Of a DNA stretch of 64,000 nt, positions 7,735 to 16,739 are shown piece by piece. The position numbers and the translations under genes were made by a program. The notes under the pieces were generated by a model. It did not search any database. It worked only from the letters and a program-made list of their open reading frames with translations, and was not told the origin of the DNA. Each line of letters opens with the position of its first letter. Position 1 is the stretch's first letter. The stretch lies in the NCBI GenBank assembly GCA_023262325.1, contig JALRBS010000066.1, forward strand, positions 27,299-91,298, given 5' to 3'. The DNA comes from Ilumatobacteraceae bacterium (GTDB lineage: Bacteria; Actinomycetota; Acidimicrobiia; Acidimicrobiales; Ilumatobacteraceae).

Positions 7735-8769
7735 ATGTCGGTCGAACGAGTGCTGCTTGCTGAACCTCGCGGCTTTTGCGCCGGCGTCGAAATGGCAATC
7801 AAGGCGCTTGCGTGGATGGTTCGGTCGTTTGAACCTCCGGTGTACTGCTACCACGAGATCGTTCACAACCAGATCGTTGTTGACCATTTCCGTGACCTTG
7901 GAGTTGTATTCGTTGACGACATTGCGCTCGTTCCAGAGGGTCGACCGATCATGCTCTCAGCGCATGGCTCTGCGCCAGAGGTCGTGGCCGCGGCGCGGTC
8001 AAAAGGTTCCTTTGTTGTCGATTCGGTCTGCCCCCTCGTCACGAAGGTGCACCACGAGGTGAAAGTGCGTGCCTCCAAGGGCTACCGAATTATCTACGTC
8101 GGTCATGAGGGCCACGAAGAAGCGGTCGGCACAATGGCGGTTGCACCCGATGCGATCGACCGAGTCGAGAACGTCGCAGAAGTCGATGCGCTGCCAGCAC
8201 ACGACAACGCGGTCGCCCTGCTTGCACAGACGACGCTGTCGCACCGTGATTGGGAAGGTGTCGCCGTGCGCGTTCGCGAGCGTTTTCCGCAAGTATGGAC
8301 ACCTGGTCGCAGTGACCTGTGCTTTGCAACGACCAACAGACAGACATCGCTTCTGGCGATTGCGCAACGGTGTGATGCAATCGTTGTGATCGGGTCATCG
8401 AATTCCTCGAATACAACAGCGCTCGAGCGACTTGCGGTCCAGGCCGGATGCAAACGAGTGCTGCGAATAAACGCCGCTGAAGAACTTCCAGCTGATCTCA
8501 GCGGAACCGTTGGGGTCACCGCAGGTGCATCAGCACCCGAGCAACTTGTTGCAGCGGTCGTTGCCCAACTCGCGCCGGCACACGGCGTCGAGGTCGTGAC
8601 CGTGACCGAAGAAGATGAATACTTCCCGCCACCTCGCAACATTCGAGAACTTCAAACAGGAATCGAAGTTGCCGTCACTACGTTGCTCGGTGGGTCATTA
8701 CTTGCAAGCCCAGCGATGGAAGACCGTTCACTATCGGCGAGTGCCGTACTCGCAGCACTGGAGCAGTAG
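7735..8769 (+). CDS. ispH: 4-hydroxy-3-methylbut-2-enyl diphosphate reductase IspH
   Basis: A 344-residue iron-sulfur enzyme that makes IPP and DMAPP in the last step of the MEP isoprenoid pathway. The three cluster cysteines are Cys15 (RGFCAG), Cys99 (DSVCPL) and Cys196 (SDLCFATTNRQ). Other family blocks are LSAHGSAP, GHEGHEEA and GASAPE. Length is typical of actinobacterial IspH. A small CopD-like membrane gene follows after 20 bp and is likely cotranscribed. Confidence 0.97.
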   Translation: MSVERVLLAEPRGFCAGVEMAIKALAWMVRSFEPPVYCYHEIVHNQIVVDHFRDLGVVFVDDIALVPEGRPIMLSAHGSAPEVVAAARSKGSFVVDSVCPLVTKVHHEVKVRASKGYRIIYVGHEGHEEAVGTMAVAPDAIDRVENVAEVDALPAHDNAVALLAQTTLSHRDWEGVAVRVRERFPQVWTPGRSDLCFATTNRQTSLLAIAQRCDAIVVIGSSNSSNTTALERLAVQAGCKRVLRINAAEELPADLSGTVGVTAGASAPEQLVAAVVAQLAPAHGVEVVTVTEEDEYFPPPRNIRELQTGIEVAVTTLLGGSLLASPAMEDRSLSASAVLAALEQ

Positions 8770-8789
8770 GAAATACACAGGATGAGCCG

Positions 8790-9197
8790 ATGACCTCGAT
8801 AAGCGACACCATTCGTCTCGCACTACACATCGGTGCGGCCTCGATCTGGCTCGGTGGGCAACTCGTGCTCGCATCGATCGTTCCAGCGGTTGCCCGTGAG
8901 AACCGCGCTGTTCTCCCTGTAATTGCGAAGCAGTTTGCGCGAATCGCATGGCCAGCGTTCGCAGTGCTCGTGCTCACCGGCATGTGGTCGCTCATGACAA
9001 TGGATATTTCGGCGACGGACGGCCGAACGCAAGTCGCGGTGTTCGTCAAGATCATTGTTGGAGTGATGAGCGGGGTTGCCGCCGCTGTTCACGCTGTTGG
9101 AACAAGTCGCCTTGCGAAGGCGGTTGGCGGAGCGGTCGGGTTGCTCGCAGCGATGGTTGCGCTCGTTCTTGGCATCCTCATCCGTACAGGGGGTTGA
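8790..9197 (+). CDS. CopD-like small integral membrane protein
   Basis: A 135-residue protein with four predicted transmembrane helices (about 9-30, 50-70, 80-105, 112-132). The opening ALHIGAASIWLGGQL, a histidine followed by a WLGG-type segment, resembles the membrane domain of the copper-resistance protein D family (DUF/CopD-like). No copper-binding clusters are evident beyond His13 and His102. It lies between ispH and a membrane-anchored unknown, sharing their operon. A role in metal handling or haem-related membrane chemistry is possible but not shown. Confidence 0.65.
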   Translation: MTSISDTIRLALHIGAASIWLGGQLVLASIVPAVARENRAVLPVIAKQFARIAWPAFAVLVLTGMWSLMTMDISATDGRTQVAVFVKIIVGVMSGVAAAVHAVGTSRLAKAVGGAVGLLAAMVALVLGILIRTGG

Positions 9198-9198
9198 G

Positions 9199-9777
9199 TT
9201 GGCGTTTCGGTGGCGAATGCTTGTGCTCGTCATTGCGATCGGTGCAGTTGCCGTTGCCTATGTGCGAACCCGACTGGAAAATGTTCCAGAGTCACCCGCC
9301 ACCGGTGACGCGGTACCGACTGAGGCACGATCGGTCACGACCACTCTCCCACCATTGCCCGCCTGGTGCGTGCCCGTGTTGCAACTCGCGGAGGATGCCA
9401 GTCTCACCGCTATTTCGACCGCGTATGCCGCGGCTGCCGCAGTCGCTCCAGAATCTGTCGCTACCGATCTTCAGGCAGTGGTCGACATGTTGAACGGCAC
9501 CTACGTTGAGCCAACTCTGCCACCGACAACGATCGGTGAAGCCCTTGCGACCTCGACATCGTCAACTGCGACCACAGGCGCTTCATCGACAAGCGTCGGC
9601 GACATGGGTTCGACGGTGGACGTTGAGGCCGACACCATCGATGCCGAAGGTCGCGTTCCTGAGGACGATCCACGGCTACGAACCGCGGCCCGTATTGAAA
9701 GCGACTGTCGGAGAGTCGCGACCGAACAGGTTCCGTATGACACCGAACCTGACGTCGTCGTCGAGAGCACCCCCTGA
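9199..9777 (+). CDS. Hypothetical membrane-anchored protein
   Basis: About 192 residues, no recognised family. The N-terminus has a basic end (AFRWR) and a hydrophobic helix (MLVLVIAIGAVAVAYV) that should act as an uncleaved anchor, leaving the rest outside. The body is rich in Thr, Ser and acidic residues, includes a PPLPAWC segment with one cysteine near residue 59 and a second cysteine near the C-terminus (ESDCRR), which could pair. TTG at 9199 is favoured as start: it lies 1 nt after the previous stop, with an AGGGGG ribosome site just upstream. ATG at 9217 is the alternative. It shares an operon with ispH and the CopD-like gene. Confidence 0.6.
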   Translation: MAFRWRMLVLVIAIGAVAVAYVRTRLENVPESPATGDAVPTEARSVTTTLPPLPAWCVPVLQLAEDASLTAISTAYAAAAAVAPESVATDLQAVVDMLNGTYVEPTLPPTTIGEALATSTSSTATTGASSTSVGDMGSTVDVEADTIDAEGRVPEDDPRLRTAARIESDCRRVATEQVPYDTEPDVVVESTP

Positions 9778-9807
9778 TTGCATTCGGCGGACGATCGTTC
9801 CGACGAC

Positions 9808-9813
9808 TACGTT
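9808..9813 (+). promoter_or_regulatory. -10 box for the acyl-CoA synthetase gene
   Basis: TACGTT followed by 7 nt and ATG at 9821. It agrees with the start inferred from family alignment, which lies well inside a longer open frame. Confidence 0.45.
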
Positions 9814-9820
9814 TCGAGAC

Positions 9821-11371
9821 ATGTTCCCGGGATCACACGTCGCGACACAGCCCAACAAACCTGCGCTCATCATGGCCGGCTCAGGTGAGACACAGACCTT
9901 TGCCCAACTTGATGCGGCAGCTAACCGACTGAGCCGAGTGCTGCGAGACGCCGGAGTGCAGCCAGGCGACCATGTTGCAATCTGCATGGAAAATCACCCG
10001 CGCTATCTCGAGGTGCTGTGGGGATGCCACTATGCCGGAGCGATCTACACGGCCGCCTCATCCCGGTTGACCTCTGAAGAACTTGCGTACATTCTCAACG
10101 ACTGTGGTGCAAAGGTGTTCATCACCTCGACCTATAAGGCAGACCAGGCCGCAGAGATTGTGGTCGAGACACCGAACGTCACGTTGCGCCTCATGATTGA
10201 CGGCACCATCGACGGGCACGAGTCATACGAAGATGCCGTCGCTGGCGTGCCGAGCGAACCGCTCAGCGATCGAATCGCCGGTCGCGACATGCTCTACTCG
10301 TCAGGGACCACCGGTCGTCCGAAGGGTGTGTTCCCGTCACTGCCCGAAGTTCCGCTCACAGAATGGGCGGGCAGCGTCGAAGGACTTCAGCGGCTCCTTT
10401 TCGGCATGGATGAACACAGCCTCTACCTCTCCCCCGCTCCCATGTACCACGCAGCTCCACTTAGGTTCTGCCTCGCCGCACAATCGATCGGCGCAACCGT
10501 CGTGCTCATGGAACACTTTGACGCTGAGGATTATCTGCGATTTGTTGATGCGTACAAGATCACGAACACCCAGCTCGTTCCCACGATGTTTGTTCGGATG
10601 CTGAAACTCACCGAGGAGACCCGATCGAAATACGACGTCAGTTCGCTGAAAGCCGCCGTTCACGCGGCAGCACCGTGCCCGGTGACGGTGAAGCAGCAGA
10701 TGATCGAATGGTGGGGACCCGTCATTCACGAGTACTACGCAGGAACCGAAGGAAACGGTTTCGTCTACTGCAACAGCGAAGGTTGGCTTGCACATCCGGG
10801 CACCGTGGGTTCGCCCCTGAACTGCATCGTGCATATCGTCGATGAGGAAGGTGAGGAAGTGCCTCAGGGTGAATCGGGCACGATCTACTTCGAGGCCGGC
10901 GGCACCTTCGAATATCACAACGACCCCGAGAAGACGAAGAGCTCACGGCACCCGAAAGGCTGGAGCACGCTCGGCGACGTCGGTTATCTCGACGCCGACG
11001 GCTTCTTGTACCTCACTGACCGTAAGGCGTACATGATTATCACCGGTGGCGTGAACGTGTATCCGCAAGAAAGTGAAAATCTACTGGTGACGCACCCATC
11101 GGTCATCGACGTTGCAGTATTCGGCGTGCCCAATGATGATTTTGGTGAAGAGGTGAAAGCGGTCGTGCAGCCGGTTGCCATGCCAGCAACCGTCGAAGAA
11201 GCCGGAGAACTCGAACGCGAACTCATTCGGTTCTGTCGGGAACATCTTGCCGATGTGAAGTGCCCTCGTTCGGTCGACTTCAGAGAGGAACTGCCGCGGC
11301 ACCCGACCGGCAAGCTGTACAAGCGGTTGTTGAAAGACGAATACTGGGCGGCTGCTGGTCGAAACATTTAG
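9821..11371 (+). CDS. AMP-binding acyl-CoA synthetase (FadD-like)
   Basis: A 516-residue ANL-superfamily ligase that activates a carboxylic acid with ATP and joins it to CoA. Visible blocks: the P-loop-like YSSGTTGRPKG, YYAGTEGNG, GDVGYLD, and the C-terminal hinge and catalytic-lysine region DRKAYMIITGG ... PRHPTGKLYKR. The open frame runs back to 9506 in another register, but homology begins at MFPGSHVATQPNKPA, so ATG 9821 is the start. The glycerophosphodiester phosphodiesterase gene begins at or next to its stop. Likely substrates are medium or long fatty acids or ring-derived acids; the exact one cannot be read. Confidence 0.9.
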   Translation: MFPGSHVATQPNKPALIMAGSGETQTFAQLDAAANRLSRVLRDAGVQPGDHVAICMENHPRYLEVLWGCHYAGAIYTAASSRLTSEELAYILNDCGAKVFITSTYKADQAAEIVVETPNVTLRLMIDGTIDGHESYEDAVAGVPSEPLSDRIAGRDMLYSSGTTGRPKGVFPSLPEVPLTEWAGSVEGLQRLLFGMDEHSLYLSPAPMYHAAPLRFCLAAQSIGATVVLMEHFDAEDYLRFVDAYKITNTQLVPTMFVRMLKLTEETRSKYDVSSLKAAVHAAAPCPVTVKQQMIEWWGPVIHEYYAGTEGNGFVYCNSEGWLAHPGTVGSPLNCIVHIVDEEGEEVPQGESGTIYFEAGGTFEYHNDPEKTKSSRHPKGWSTLGDVGYLDADGFLYLTDRKAYMIITGGVNVYPQESENLLVTHPSVIDVAVFGVPNDDFGEEVKAVVQPVAMPATVEEAGELERELIRFCREHLADVKCPRSVDFREELPRHPTGKLYKRLLKDEYWAAAGRNI

Positions 11372-11376
11372 TGGCC

Positions 11377-12129
11377 ATGCGACCCGAAGCGCGTCACCCG
11401 TTCATGGAGTGGGATGGTCTGCTTGCGTTCGCGCATCGCGGCGGGCTCAGTGAAGCCCCGGAAAATACGTTGCCAGCGTTCGCTCATGCGGTCGACCTCG
11501 GGTATACGTATCTCGAGACTGACGTCCACCTCACATCCGATGGAGTCTTGGTTGCGTTCCATGACGAGGACCTCGAACGGACCTGTGGTCGTCCAGGAAA
11601 AATTGCGGATCTCACTTGGGCTGAAGTTTCCGAGGCCCGTGTTGACGGGAAGGAACCGATTCCGCGATTCGACGAGTTACTCGAGTCCTTTCCGCACGCG
11701 AAGATCAACGTCGACTGCAAGGCCGACGAGACGGTAGACCCACTCATGGATCTTTTGAAATCGATGAATGTGCTCCCTCGAATCTGCGTCGGCAGTTTCA
11801 GTGACCGACGGCTTCGGCGGGTTCGCCGGCGACTTGGTGACGCAGTATGCACGAGCCTGGGTCCAGTGGAGACCACGCGGCTGCGCACTGGCGCTCGAAC
11901 CCCAGCCGCCGCGCACGCAGCGCAAGTTCCTACCACCGCTGGTCCCTTGACCATTGTGAGCGAGAAATTTGTCGAGCGCGCACACCGTCGTGGGCTTCAG
12001 GTGCACGTGTGGACGATTGACGATGCCGCCGAAATGGAGCGACTCATCGACCTCGAGGTAGATGGCATCATGACCGATCAACCAGAAGTCTTGAAATCAG
12101 TGCTCGTCGCCAGAGGTCTCTGGGTTTAG
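11377..12129 (+). CDS. Glycerophosphodiester phosphodiesterase family protein
   Basis: A 250-residue GDPD-family TIM barrel, expected to split glycerophosphodiesters into glycerol-3-phosphate and an alcohol. The catalytic and metal residues appear near the N-terminus: AHRGG, PENT, LETDVHLTSDG and FHDEDL, with VWTIDD and GIMTDQP at the C-terminal end. There is no signal peptide, so it acts in the cytoplasm. ATG 11377 is preferred; GTG 11371 overlaps the stop of the acyl-CoA synthetase and is possible. The pair suggests lipid recycling. It converges with the LLM oxidoreductase gene at 12165. Confidence 0.88.
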   Translation: MRPEARHPFMEWDGLLAFAHRGGLSEAPENTLPAFAHAVDLGYTYLETDVHLTSDGVLVAFHDEDLERTCGRPGKIADLTWAEVSEARVDGKEPIPRFDELLESFPHAKINVDCKADETVDPLMDLLKSMNVLPRICVGSFSDRRLRRVRRRLGDAVCTSLGPVETTRLRTGARTPAAAHAAQVPTTAGPLTIVSEKFVERAHRRGLQVHVWTIDDAAEMERLIDLEVDGIMTDQPEVLKSVLVARGLWV

Positions 12130-12164
12130 CAACCCCGCCGGCGTAGGCCGTCGAAGCACCCGGA

Positions 12165-13127
12165 CTAGGAAAAGAGCTCGCCTACTCGATTGACGTACTC
12201 GTGCGGTTCGTCCATCTCGAAAATAGGAAGCATGAATTCGTCAAAATTGTGCCGGTCAATGAGCTTCTTCAGCTGTAGGCGACACTGGTCAGCATCGCCA
12301 TGAAGGATGAATGGGTAGATCCACTCATCGCGTAACAATGTCGCTGCCGCTTGCAGACCATCCGCCATCGCTTCTCTGATGTCGGCAATGTTGCGAGCGG
12401 TCATGCCGAGCGCATGTTGCACGGCGGGCGGAGAATCGACAAGCCGGTAGGTCATATGGGGACGAACCGCCGCAAAGTCGGCTTCGTTCATCACGATTGA
12501 TGTCGAATATGACAGCAGCACCGGCGTGCTTCGATGTTGCGCAGCATGTCGAACGGTGTCAACGCTTGTGTGCAGCGTTTGCTCGTGTAAAAAGTCGAGA
12601 ATCACGCCATCAGCCTCGCGGGCGCCGAGCGCCAGCACATTTGGTCCTCTCCCGGCGACCCAAATTGGGATTGTGCGACGCCCGCCGGGAAGATGCGCGT
12701 CGCGAAGTGAGACCGTTTCACCGGCATAGGAGACCGTGTTACCAGACCAAAGACCGCGCGAAACGTTGATGAGATCAGCGATGGCAGCAAGCGGCCGATG
12801 CCTCTGCAAGCCCATTGCGTCCAGAGTGAGCGAACCGCCGGCTCCATAGCCGGCGACGGCTCGACCGTCACTGAGGTCATGGAGCGACGCAAGCGCGGAT
12901 GCGGTTTGGGCAGGATGTCGCGTATACGGGTTGGTGATACCAGGTCCGATGCGAACCGTTGCGGTGCGGGTGGCGATCGCTGATGCGACAACGTGTACAT
13001 CGTGGGTGATGAGACCTTCGTCGTACAACCTGATGCAGTCGACACCAGCGCTTTCAGCTGCGACAGCGAGCGCAACGACGTCTGAAAGCGTCCCATCTGG
13101 GATGAGGTTGATCGCAAAGGTTGCCAT
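12165..13127 (-). CDS. LLM-class (F420-dependent type) oxidoreductase
   Basis: A 320-residue luciferase-like TIM barrel. The fold is shown by INLIPDGTLSD, the DGRAVAGYGAGG segment, the IPIWVAGRGPNVLALGA block and GVILDF. This type in Actinobacteria usually binds coenzyme F420, less often FMN, to move hydride between substrates. Its ATG overlaps the yqeC stop by one base (TGATG), so it is the last gene of the ten-gene minus-strand hydroxylase operon. It is only distantly similar to the other LLM gene in the operon (21770-22798), so it is not a recent copy. Cofactor and substrate are inferred, not shown. Confidence 0.82.
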   Translation of the reverse strand: MATFAINLIPDGTLSDVVALAVAAESAGVDCIRLYDEGLITHDVHVVASAIATRTATVRIGPGITNPYTRHPAQTASALASLHDLSDGRAVAGYGAGGSLTLDAMGLQRHRPLAAIADLINVSRGLWSGNTVSYAGETVSLRDAHLPGGRRTIPIWVAGRGPNVLALGAREADGVILDFLHEQTLHTSVDTVRHAAQHRSTPVLLSYSTSIVMNEADFAAVRPHMTYRLVDSPPAVQHALGMTARNIADIREAMADGLQAAATLLRDEWIYPFILHGDADQCRLQLKKLIDRHNFDEFMLPIFEMDEPHEYVNRVGELFS

Positions 13128-13870
13128 CACACGCGAGGGTAGTCAGGTAACTCGAAGTCGATCGCCGCAACCTCAACATTGTGTGCGAGCAGGTCGTAGA
13201 GCGATGCTGCGAGATCGTGCGTGACCGGGTCGCGATCGACTGTCGGGACCTTGGTGATGACGACGATGTGACGTGCACCTTCAGGGAGCGACTTTGCTGA
13301 CCCTCTCGAATCAAGCAGCACGGTTGCCGCTCGCTCAGGTGTGAGCCGCTCGTACGGAGAACATTTCGCGAGCGCCGCAACGCGAAGCGGTCGTTGGCAT
13401 TGATCGGCAATTACACGCCCGATCGCGTCGGCTCCGATGAGCGACATCAGCACGGTGGTGGTCGCCGGGATGACCGGCTCAAGGGGTCCGGGAGCCTTAA
13501 ACGGCCGATGACGGGCGCCGTCTGCTTCGACAACAATTGAGTCGCAGAGTTCAGCATCGGTGAACCAGCGGTCGCAGCGTTCGGATGCCACTCCAATCGA
13601 CTTGCCGTCTCGTACCGCCGACCTGACGAAGATTGACTGACGACGGGTGGCTTCGCGAACCTCGTCATCAGTCGGGTTCGTCAGTACCTCGAGGTTCCCT
13701 GTTTGCCGTCCGCCCATTTTTGTTGTTGTCGTGGCAATGATTCGACCGGTGAGTTGCGAGGAAAGCGAGAACAGCGTCGTCGACTTGCCTCCCCCACCCA
13801 CCAGCGCGATGTGCTGTCGACCGTCGAGATGGAGGTGGCGCACGAGGTGACGACTTGGAATCGAAATCAA
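13127..13870 (-). CDS. yqeC: YqeC-like selenium-dependent hydroxylase accessory protein
   Basis: A 247-residue P-loop protein matching the YqeC family, found with selenium-dependent molybdenum hydroxylases. The Walker A loop is VGGGGKST near residues 24-31; TTTTKM, EADGARHRPFKAP and VITKVP follow, as in the family. It is thought to help make or insert the labile selenium cofactor, but its reaction is unproven. It overlaps yqeB by 4 nt upstream and the LLM gene downstream. Its presence, together with YqeB, is the main reason to call the operon selenium-dependent. No selD is seen in this window. Confidence 0.85.
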   Translation of the reverse strand: MISIPSRHLVRHLHLDGRQHIALVGGGGKSTTLFSLSSQLTGRIIATTTTKMGGRQTGNLEVLTNPTDDEVREATRRQSIFVRSAVRDGKSIGVASERCDRWFTDAELCDSIVVEADGARHRPFKAPGPLEPVIPATTTVLMSLIGADAIGRVIADQCQRPLRVAALAKCSPYERLTPERAATVLLDSRGSAKSLPEGARHIVVITKVPTVDRDPVTHDLAASLYDLLAHNVEVAAIDFELPDYPRV

Positions 13871-14688
13871 GATGCCGCCAGCAGCCGTTGCACTGCCTCG
13901 ACGACTCCGCCGCCGATTGCGAGTGCCTTGTCGGAGATCTCAAAACATGCGTCAGTGTCATCGCGTGGGTCTACGTCGGCGATCTTGAGTCCATCATGCA
14001 CCGGCGTACCAGGCGCCACGAGGCCACGAATGACGCCGTCAAACGGTGCGTTCACCGATACCTCAGATACACCTGTGATGTTTCCAATGATGTCTCCGGC
14101 GCGCACGTGGTCGGCAATGTTGGCGTGCCATGCGATGATGCCGTCCGTTGAGGCACGGATCACACGCTCCGACGACTGTCCATGAATGGCACCCGGCACC
14201 CCGGTATTCGGGGCAGCGGCGCCGGTGAAGATCGCACGTCCAAGTCGATGTCCGCGCTGAGTCTCGATAACCGCGTGACAGTGCTCTCCAACGACATAGC
14301 CAGGTCCAAGACCAATGACGACCGCCGCATCGTCAATGCGGCAGTCGAGAGGTCGCTTCGCCATTCGAGCGTCGACGACAACATCTGCCGTATTAGGAAT
14401 CGGAATGTCGTTCAGACTGGGAGCCACGACCACCGGAATGTGACCCGATGTGAACGCGGCCACCACGTCGTCGTCGCTTTCGGCTCGAACTGCGCGTAAT
14501 CCTTCGATGGTGATCGAACCGTCAGCGATTGCTGATGAAACTGCAACCGTTCGTCGAATCGTGAGCGGATGCGAGAGTTCGGTCACGAGCACCCGGTATC
14601 CGCATGCCTGCAGCCGCCAGACGACACCAGTGGCAAGATCACCGCCACCTCGAACGACACAAAGTGTGTCGTTAGCGCTGTTGCTCAC
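13867..14688 (-). CDS. yqeB: YqeB-like selenium-dependent molybdenum hydroxylase protein
   Basis: About 273 residues of the YqeB family, the second marker of selenium-dependent molybdenum hydroxylases. It opens with a dinucleotide-fold loop (CVVRGGGDLATGVVWRL), then ELSHPLTIRRTVAVS, DARMAKRPLD, VIGLGPGYVVGEHCHAVIET and the APNTGVPGAIHG block, ending in a biotinyl-like segment (NAPFDGVIRGLVAPGTPV). GTG 14688 is the start that begins at the conserved domain; it overlaps xdhC by 17 nt. The longer frame from 14754 lies wholly inside xdhC and is rejected. Its role in cofactor maturation is inferred from family context. Confidence 0.87.
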   Translation of the reverse strand: MSNSANDTLCVVRGGGDLATGVVWRLQACGYRVLVTELSHPLTIRRTVAVSSAIADGSITIEGLRAVRAESDDDVVAAFTSGHIPVVVAPSLNDIPIPNTADVVVDARMAKRPLDCRIDDAAVVIGLGPGYVVGEHCHAVIETQRGHRLGRAIFTGAAAPNTGVPGAIHGQSSERVIRASTDGIIAWHANIADHVRAGDIIGNITGVSEVSVNAPFDGVIRGLVAPGTPVHDGLKIADVDPRDDTDACFEISDKALAIGGGVVEAVQRLLAAS

Positions 14689-15436
14689 GCACGACCTCCG
14701 CGAGAATGCTGATCGCAATTTCTTCGGGAGTTTCGGCACCAATCTCAAGCCCAATTGGCGTTGAAATCCGTTCGAGTGCCGCCTCGGTTACGCCCTTCGC
14801 AATCAGCAGGTCGCGTGTCGTCGACCACCGGCGGCCGCTACCCATCACGCCGATGTATCTTGCGGACGTCGCGAGCACCGTTGGAAGAAGTTCGACATCA
14901 ACACTGACGTTGCGAGTCACGATGACGATCGCGCTGCGCTCATCAATCGTTGACGCAAGTGCTTCGTTCAGATCAGCGGAATGTCCTGTCGCACCGTCAG
15001 GAAGATCTGTGGTGAGTCCATCTCGGTCATCCCACACGTGAGCGGCCCATCCTGACCATGTGGCAAGTTCAGCGACCGCCCGACCCACGTGGCCTGCGCC
15101 AATGATGAACAGTGTTGGTGACGCCATATACGGCTCAACGTAGACGTCAACTTCGCCTCCGCACACACCGGGGTCGCCGGACGCTGGGTCAATGAGCCGG
15201 TAATTGACGAGACGTGGCACACCATCGCGCATGCACTCAAGGGCCGCACGAACGACTCGTGCCTCCATCTCTCCCCCTCCGACCGACCCGTTCGTTGACC
15301 CATCTGCACGAATTACCATCGACGCTCCGGTTCGACGTGGAACCGATCTATCCGTGCGCACGACAGTCGCAAGGGCTGCACGTCGACCTGCACGACCCTC
15401 GTCAACGATGAACTCGAGGTGCTCTAGTTGGCCCAT
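14672..15436 (-). CDS. xdhC: XdhC/CoxI family molybdenum hydroxylase maturation factor
   Basis: A 254-residue XdhC-family protein. Such proteins bind molybdenum cofactor and aid addition of the terminal sulfur before insertion into the hydroxylase. Family blocks are clear: SVPRRTGASM, GSVGGGEMEARV, the GVCGG cysteine motif, IIGAGHVGRAVA Rossmann loop, YIGVMGSGRR and PIGLEIGAETPEEIAISILAE. The start overlaps the upstream amidohydrolase gene by 13 nt. It is the only XdhC in the window, although two molybdenum hydroxylase systems are present, so it may serve both. Confidence 0.93.
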   Translation of the reverse strand: MGQLEHLEFIVDEGRAGRRAALATVVRTDRSVPRRTGASMVIRADGSTNGSVGGGEMEARVVRAALECMRDGVPRLVNYRLIDPASGDPGVCGGEVDVYVEPYMASPTLFIIGAGHVGRAVAELATWSGWAAHVWDDRDGLTTDLPDGATGHSADLNEALASTIDERSAIVIVTRNVSVDVELLPTVLATSARYIGVMGSGRRWSTTRDLLIAKGVTEAALERISTPIGLEIGAETPEEIAISILAEVVREQQR

Positions 15437-16731
15437 AGTCGGCGCGCCTCTTCGATGACGCGAATCCTGGCGCGTTCAACATCGACTCCAGGAATCTGGT
15501 GGTCTCGCACTCGCCACTCTCCATTCACCATGACGTGTCGAACATGTCGACCGTCACGCCACAGCACGAGTTGATCGGCGAGAGTTTCGGACTCGATCGG
15601 TGTTGGAAGGTCGAGTTCGACTACTTGTAGGTCGGCAACAAAACCTGGTTCAAGCCGCCCAACGTTGGTGAGCCCGAGTGCCTTCGCTCCCCCTTCGCTA
15701 GCCATCGCGAGTACATCGTGGGCTGGCAGGACAGAAGGATCGAGTAGGCGCGCTTTGTTCATCCAGAATGCGCCCCGCATGACGTGAAACATGTCGTTGA
15801 CGTAGCCGTCTGATCCAAGGCCGACCGTTGCGCCTCTCGCCAGCAACTCTGGAATTGGTGCAATGCCACCACCAACTTCGCAGTTCGACAACGGCATATG
15901 GCTGACATGGATGTCATGCTGCGAAATTCCTGCAATATCTCGCTCCGTCAGTTGTACGCATTGGCTAGCAAGGAAATGCGAAGAGGCGACACCGAGTGAC
16001 TCGTAGAACTCGATCGTGCCCATGCCGTACGTCTTTTGTGACCACTGACCTTCGGTGACGCCCTCATTGCAGTGCGCATGGCTCATCACTCCTCGCTCTT
16101 GCGCGAGACCCCAGGCCTGCGAGATGAACTGCGGTGAACAGGTGAAGACCGTGTGCCAGGACATCATTCCCGACACGAGCGGGTCGTTGTGGTGCTCGTC
16201 GATGAAGCGTGCGTTTTCCTCGAGGGACATCTGGGCGATCTCGACACCTGCACGTTCGGTTGCTTCAAAGCTAAAGATCGATCGCAAACCAATCGGCTTG
16301 GACGCTTCGGCTTCAACATCAAGCACGCCACTCAACGCGTGTGGAGCCTCGCAGATATCGAAGAATGTGGTCGTTCCACTCAGCGCCATTTCGGCACTCA
16401 CCCACTCCGACGCCGCCGCAATCATTCGCTGATCGAGTCTGTCCTCGACGAGCGGCCACCAATAGTCATCGAGGAAACTTCCAAACCCGGTCGGTGGCGA
16501 CGCAAGCACGATTCCGTGTGCAAGCGTGCCGTACAGGTGTACATGTGAATTGACAAACCCAGGAAGTACGGCGCACGCTCCAACGTCCTCTACATCATCG
16601 TCAGGGAAGCGTTCGATGAGGTCACGTGCGCTTCCCACCTCCTCGATGAGCCCGTTGACAACGCGAACGGCTCCTCGACGAAACGGCAGACGCTGACCAC
16701 CGGTCACCAACCAGTCCGCCGCGATGATCAT
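15424..16731 (-). CDS. ssnA: SsnA-like amidohydrolase
   Basis: A 435-residue amidohydrolase-superfamily enzyme. Metal residues appear in VNSHVHLYG, SHAHCNEG, VSHMPLSN and LGSDGYVNDM. Segments such as DYWWPLVEDRLD, SFEATERAG and SDGYVNDMFHVMR resemble E. coli SsnA, which is encoded between ygfK and ygfM-xdhD. Here the gene likewise lies directly beside the xdhD-like gene (8-bp gap). It probably hydrolyses or deaminates a cyclic C-N bond of a purine-like or related ring. The substrate is not known, even for the E. coli protein. Guanine deaminase or TRZ/ATZ relatives are the alternative assignment. Confidence 0.8.
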   Translation of the reverse strand: MIIAADWLVTGGQRLPFRRGAVRVVNGLIEEVGSARDLIERFPDDDVEDVGACAVLPGFVNSHVHLYGTLAHGIVLASPPTGFGSFLDDYWWPLVEDRLDQRMIAAASEWVSAEMALSGTTTFFDICEAPHALSGVLDVEAEASKPIGLRSIFSFEATERAGVEIAQMSLEENARFIDEHHNDPLVSGMMSWHTVFTCSPQFISQAWGLAQERGVMSHAHCNEGVTEGQWSQKTYGMGTIEFYESLGVASSHFLASQCVQLTERDIAGISQHDIHVSHMPLSNCEVGGGIAPIPELLARGATVGLGSDGYVNDMFHVMRGAFWMNKARLLDPSVLPAHDVLAMASEGGAKALGLTNVGRLEPGFVADLQVVELDLPTPIESETLADQLVLWRDGRHVRHVMVNGEWRVRDHQIPGVDVERARIRVIEEARRLWAN

Positions 16732-16739
16732 GAACGTTC

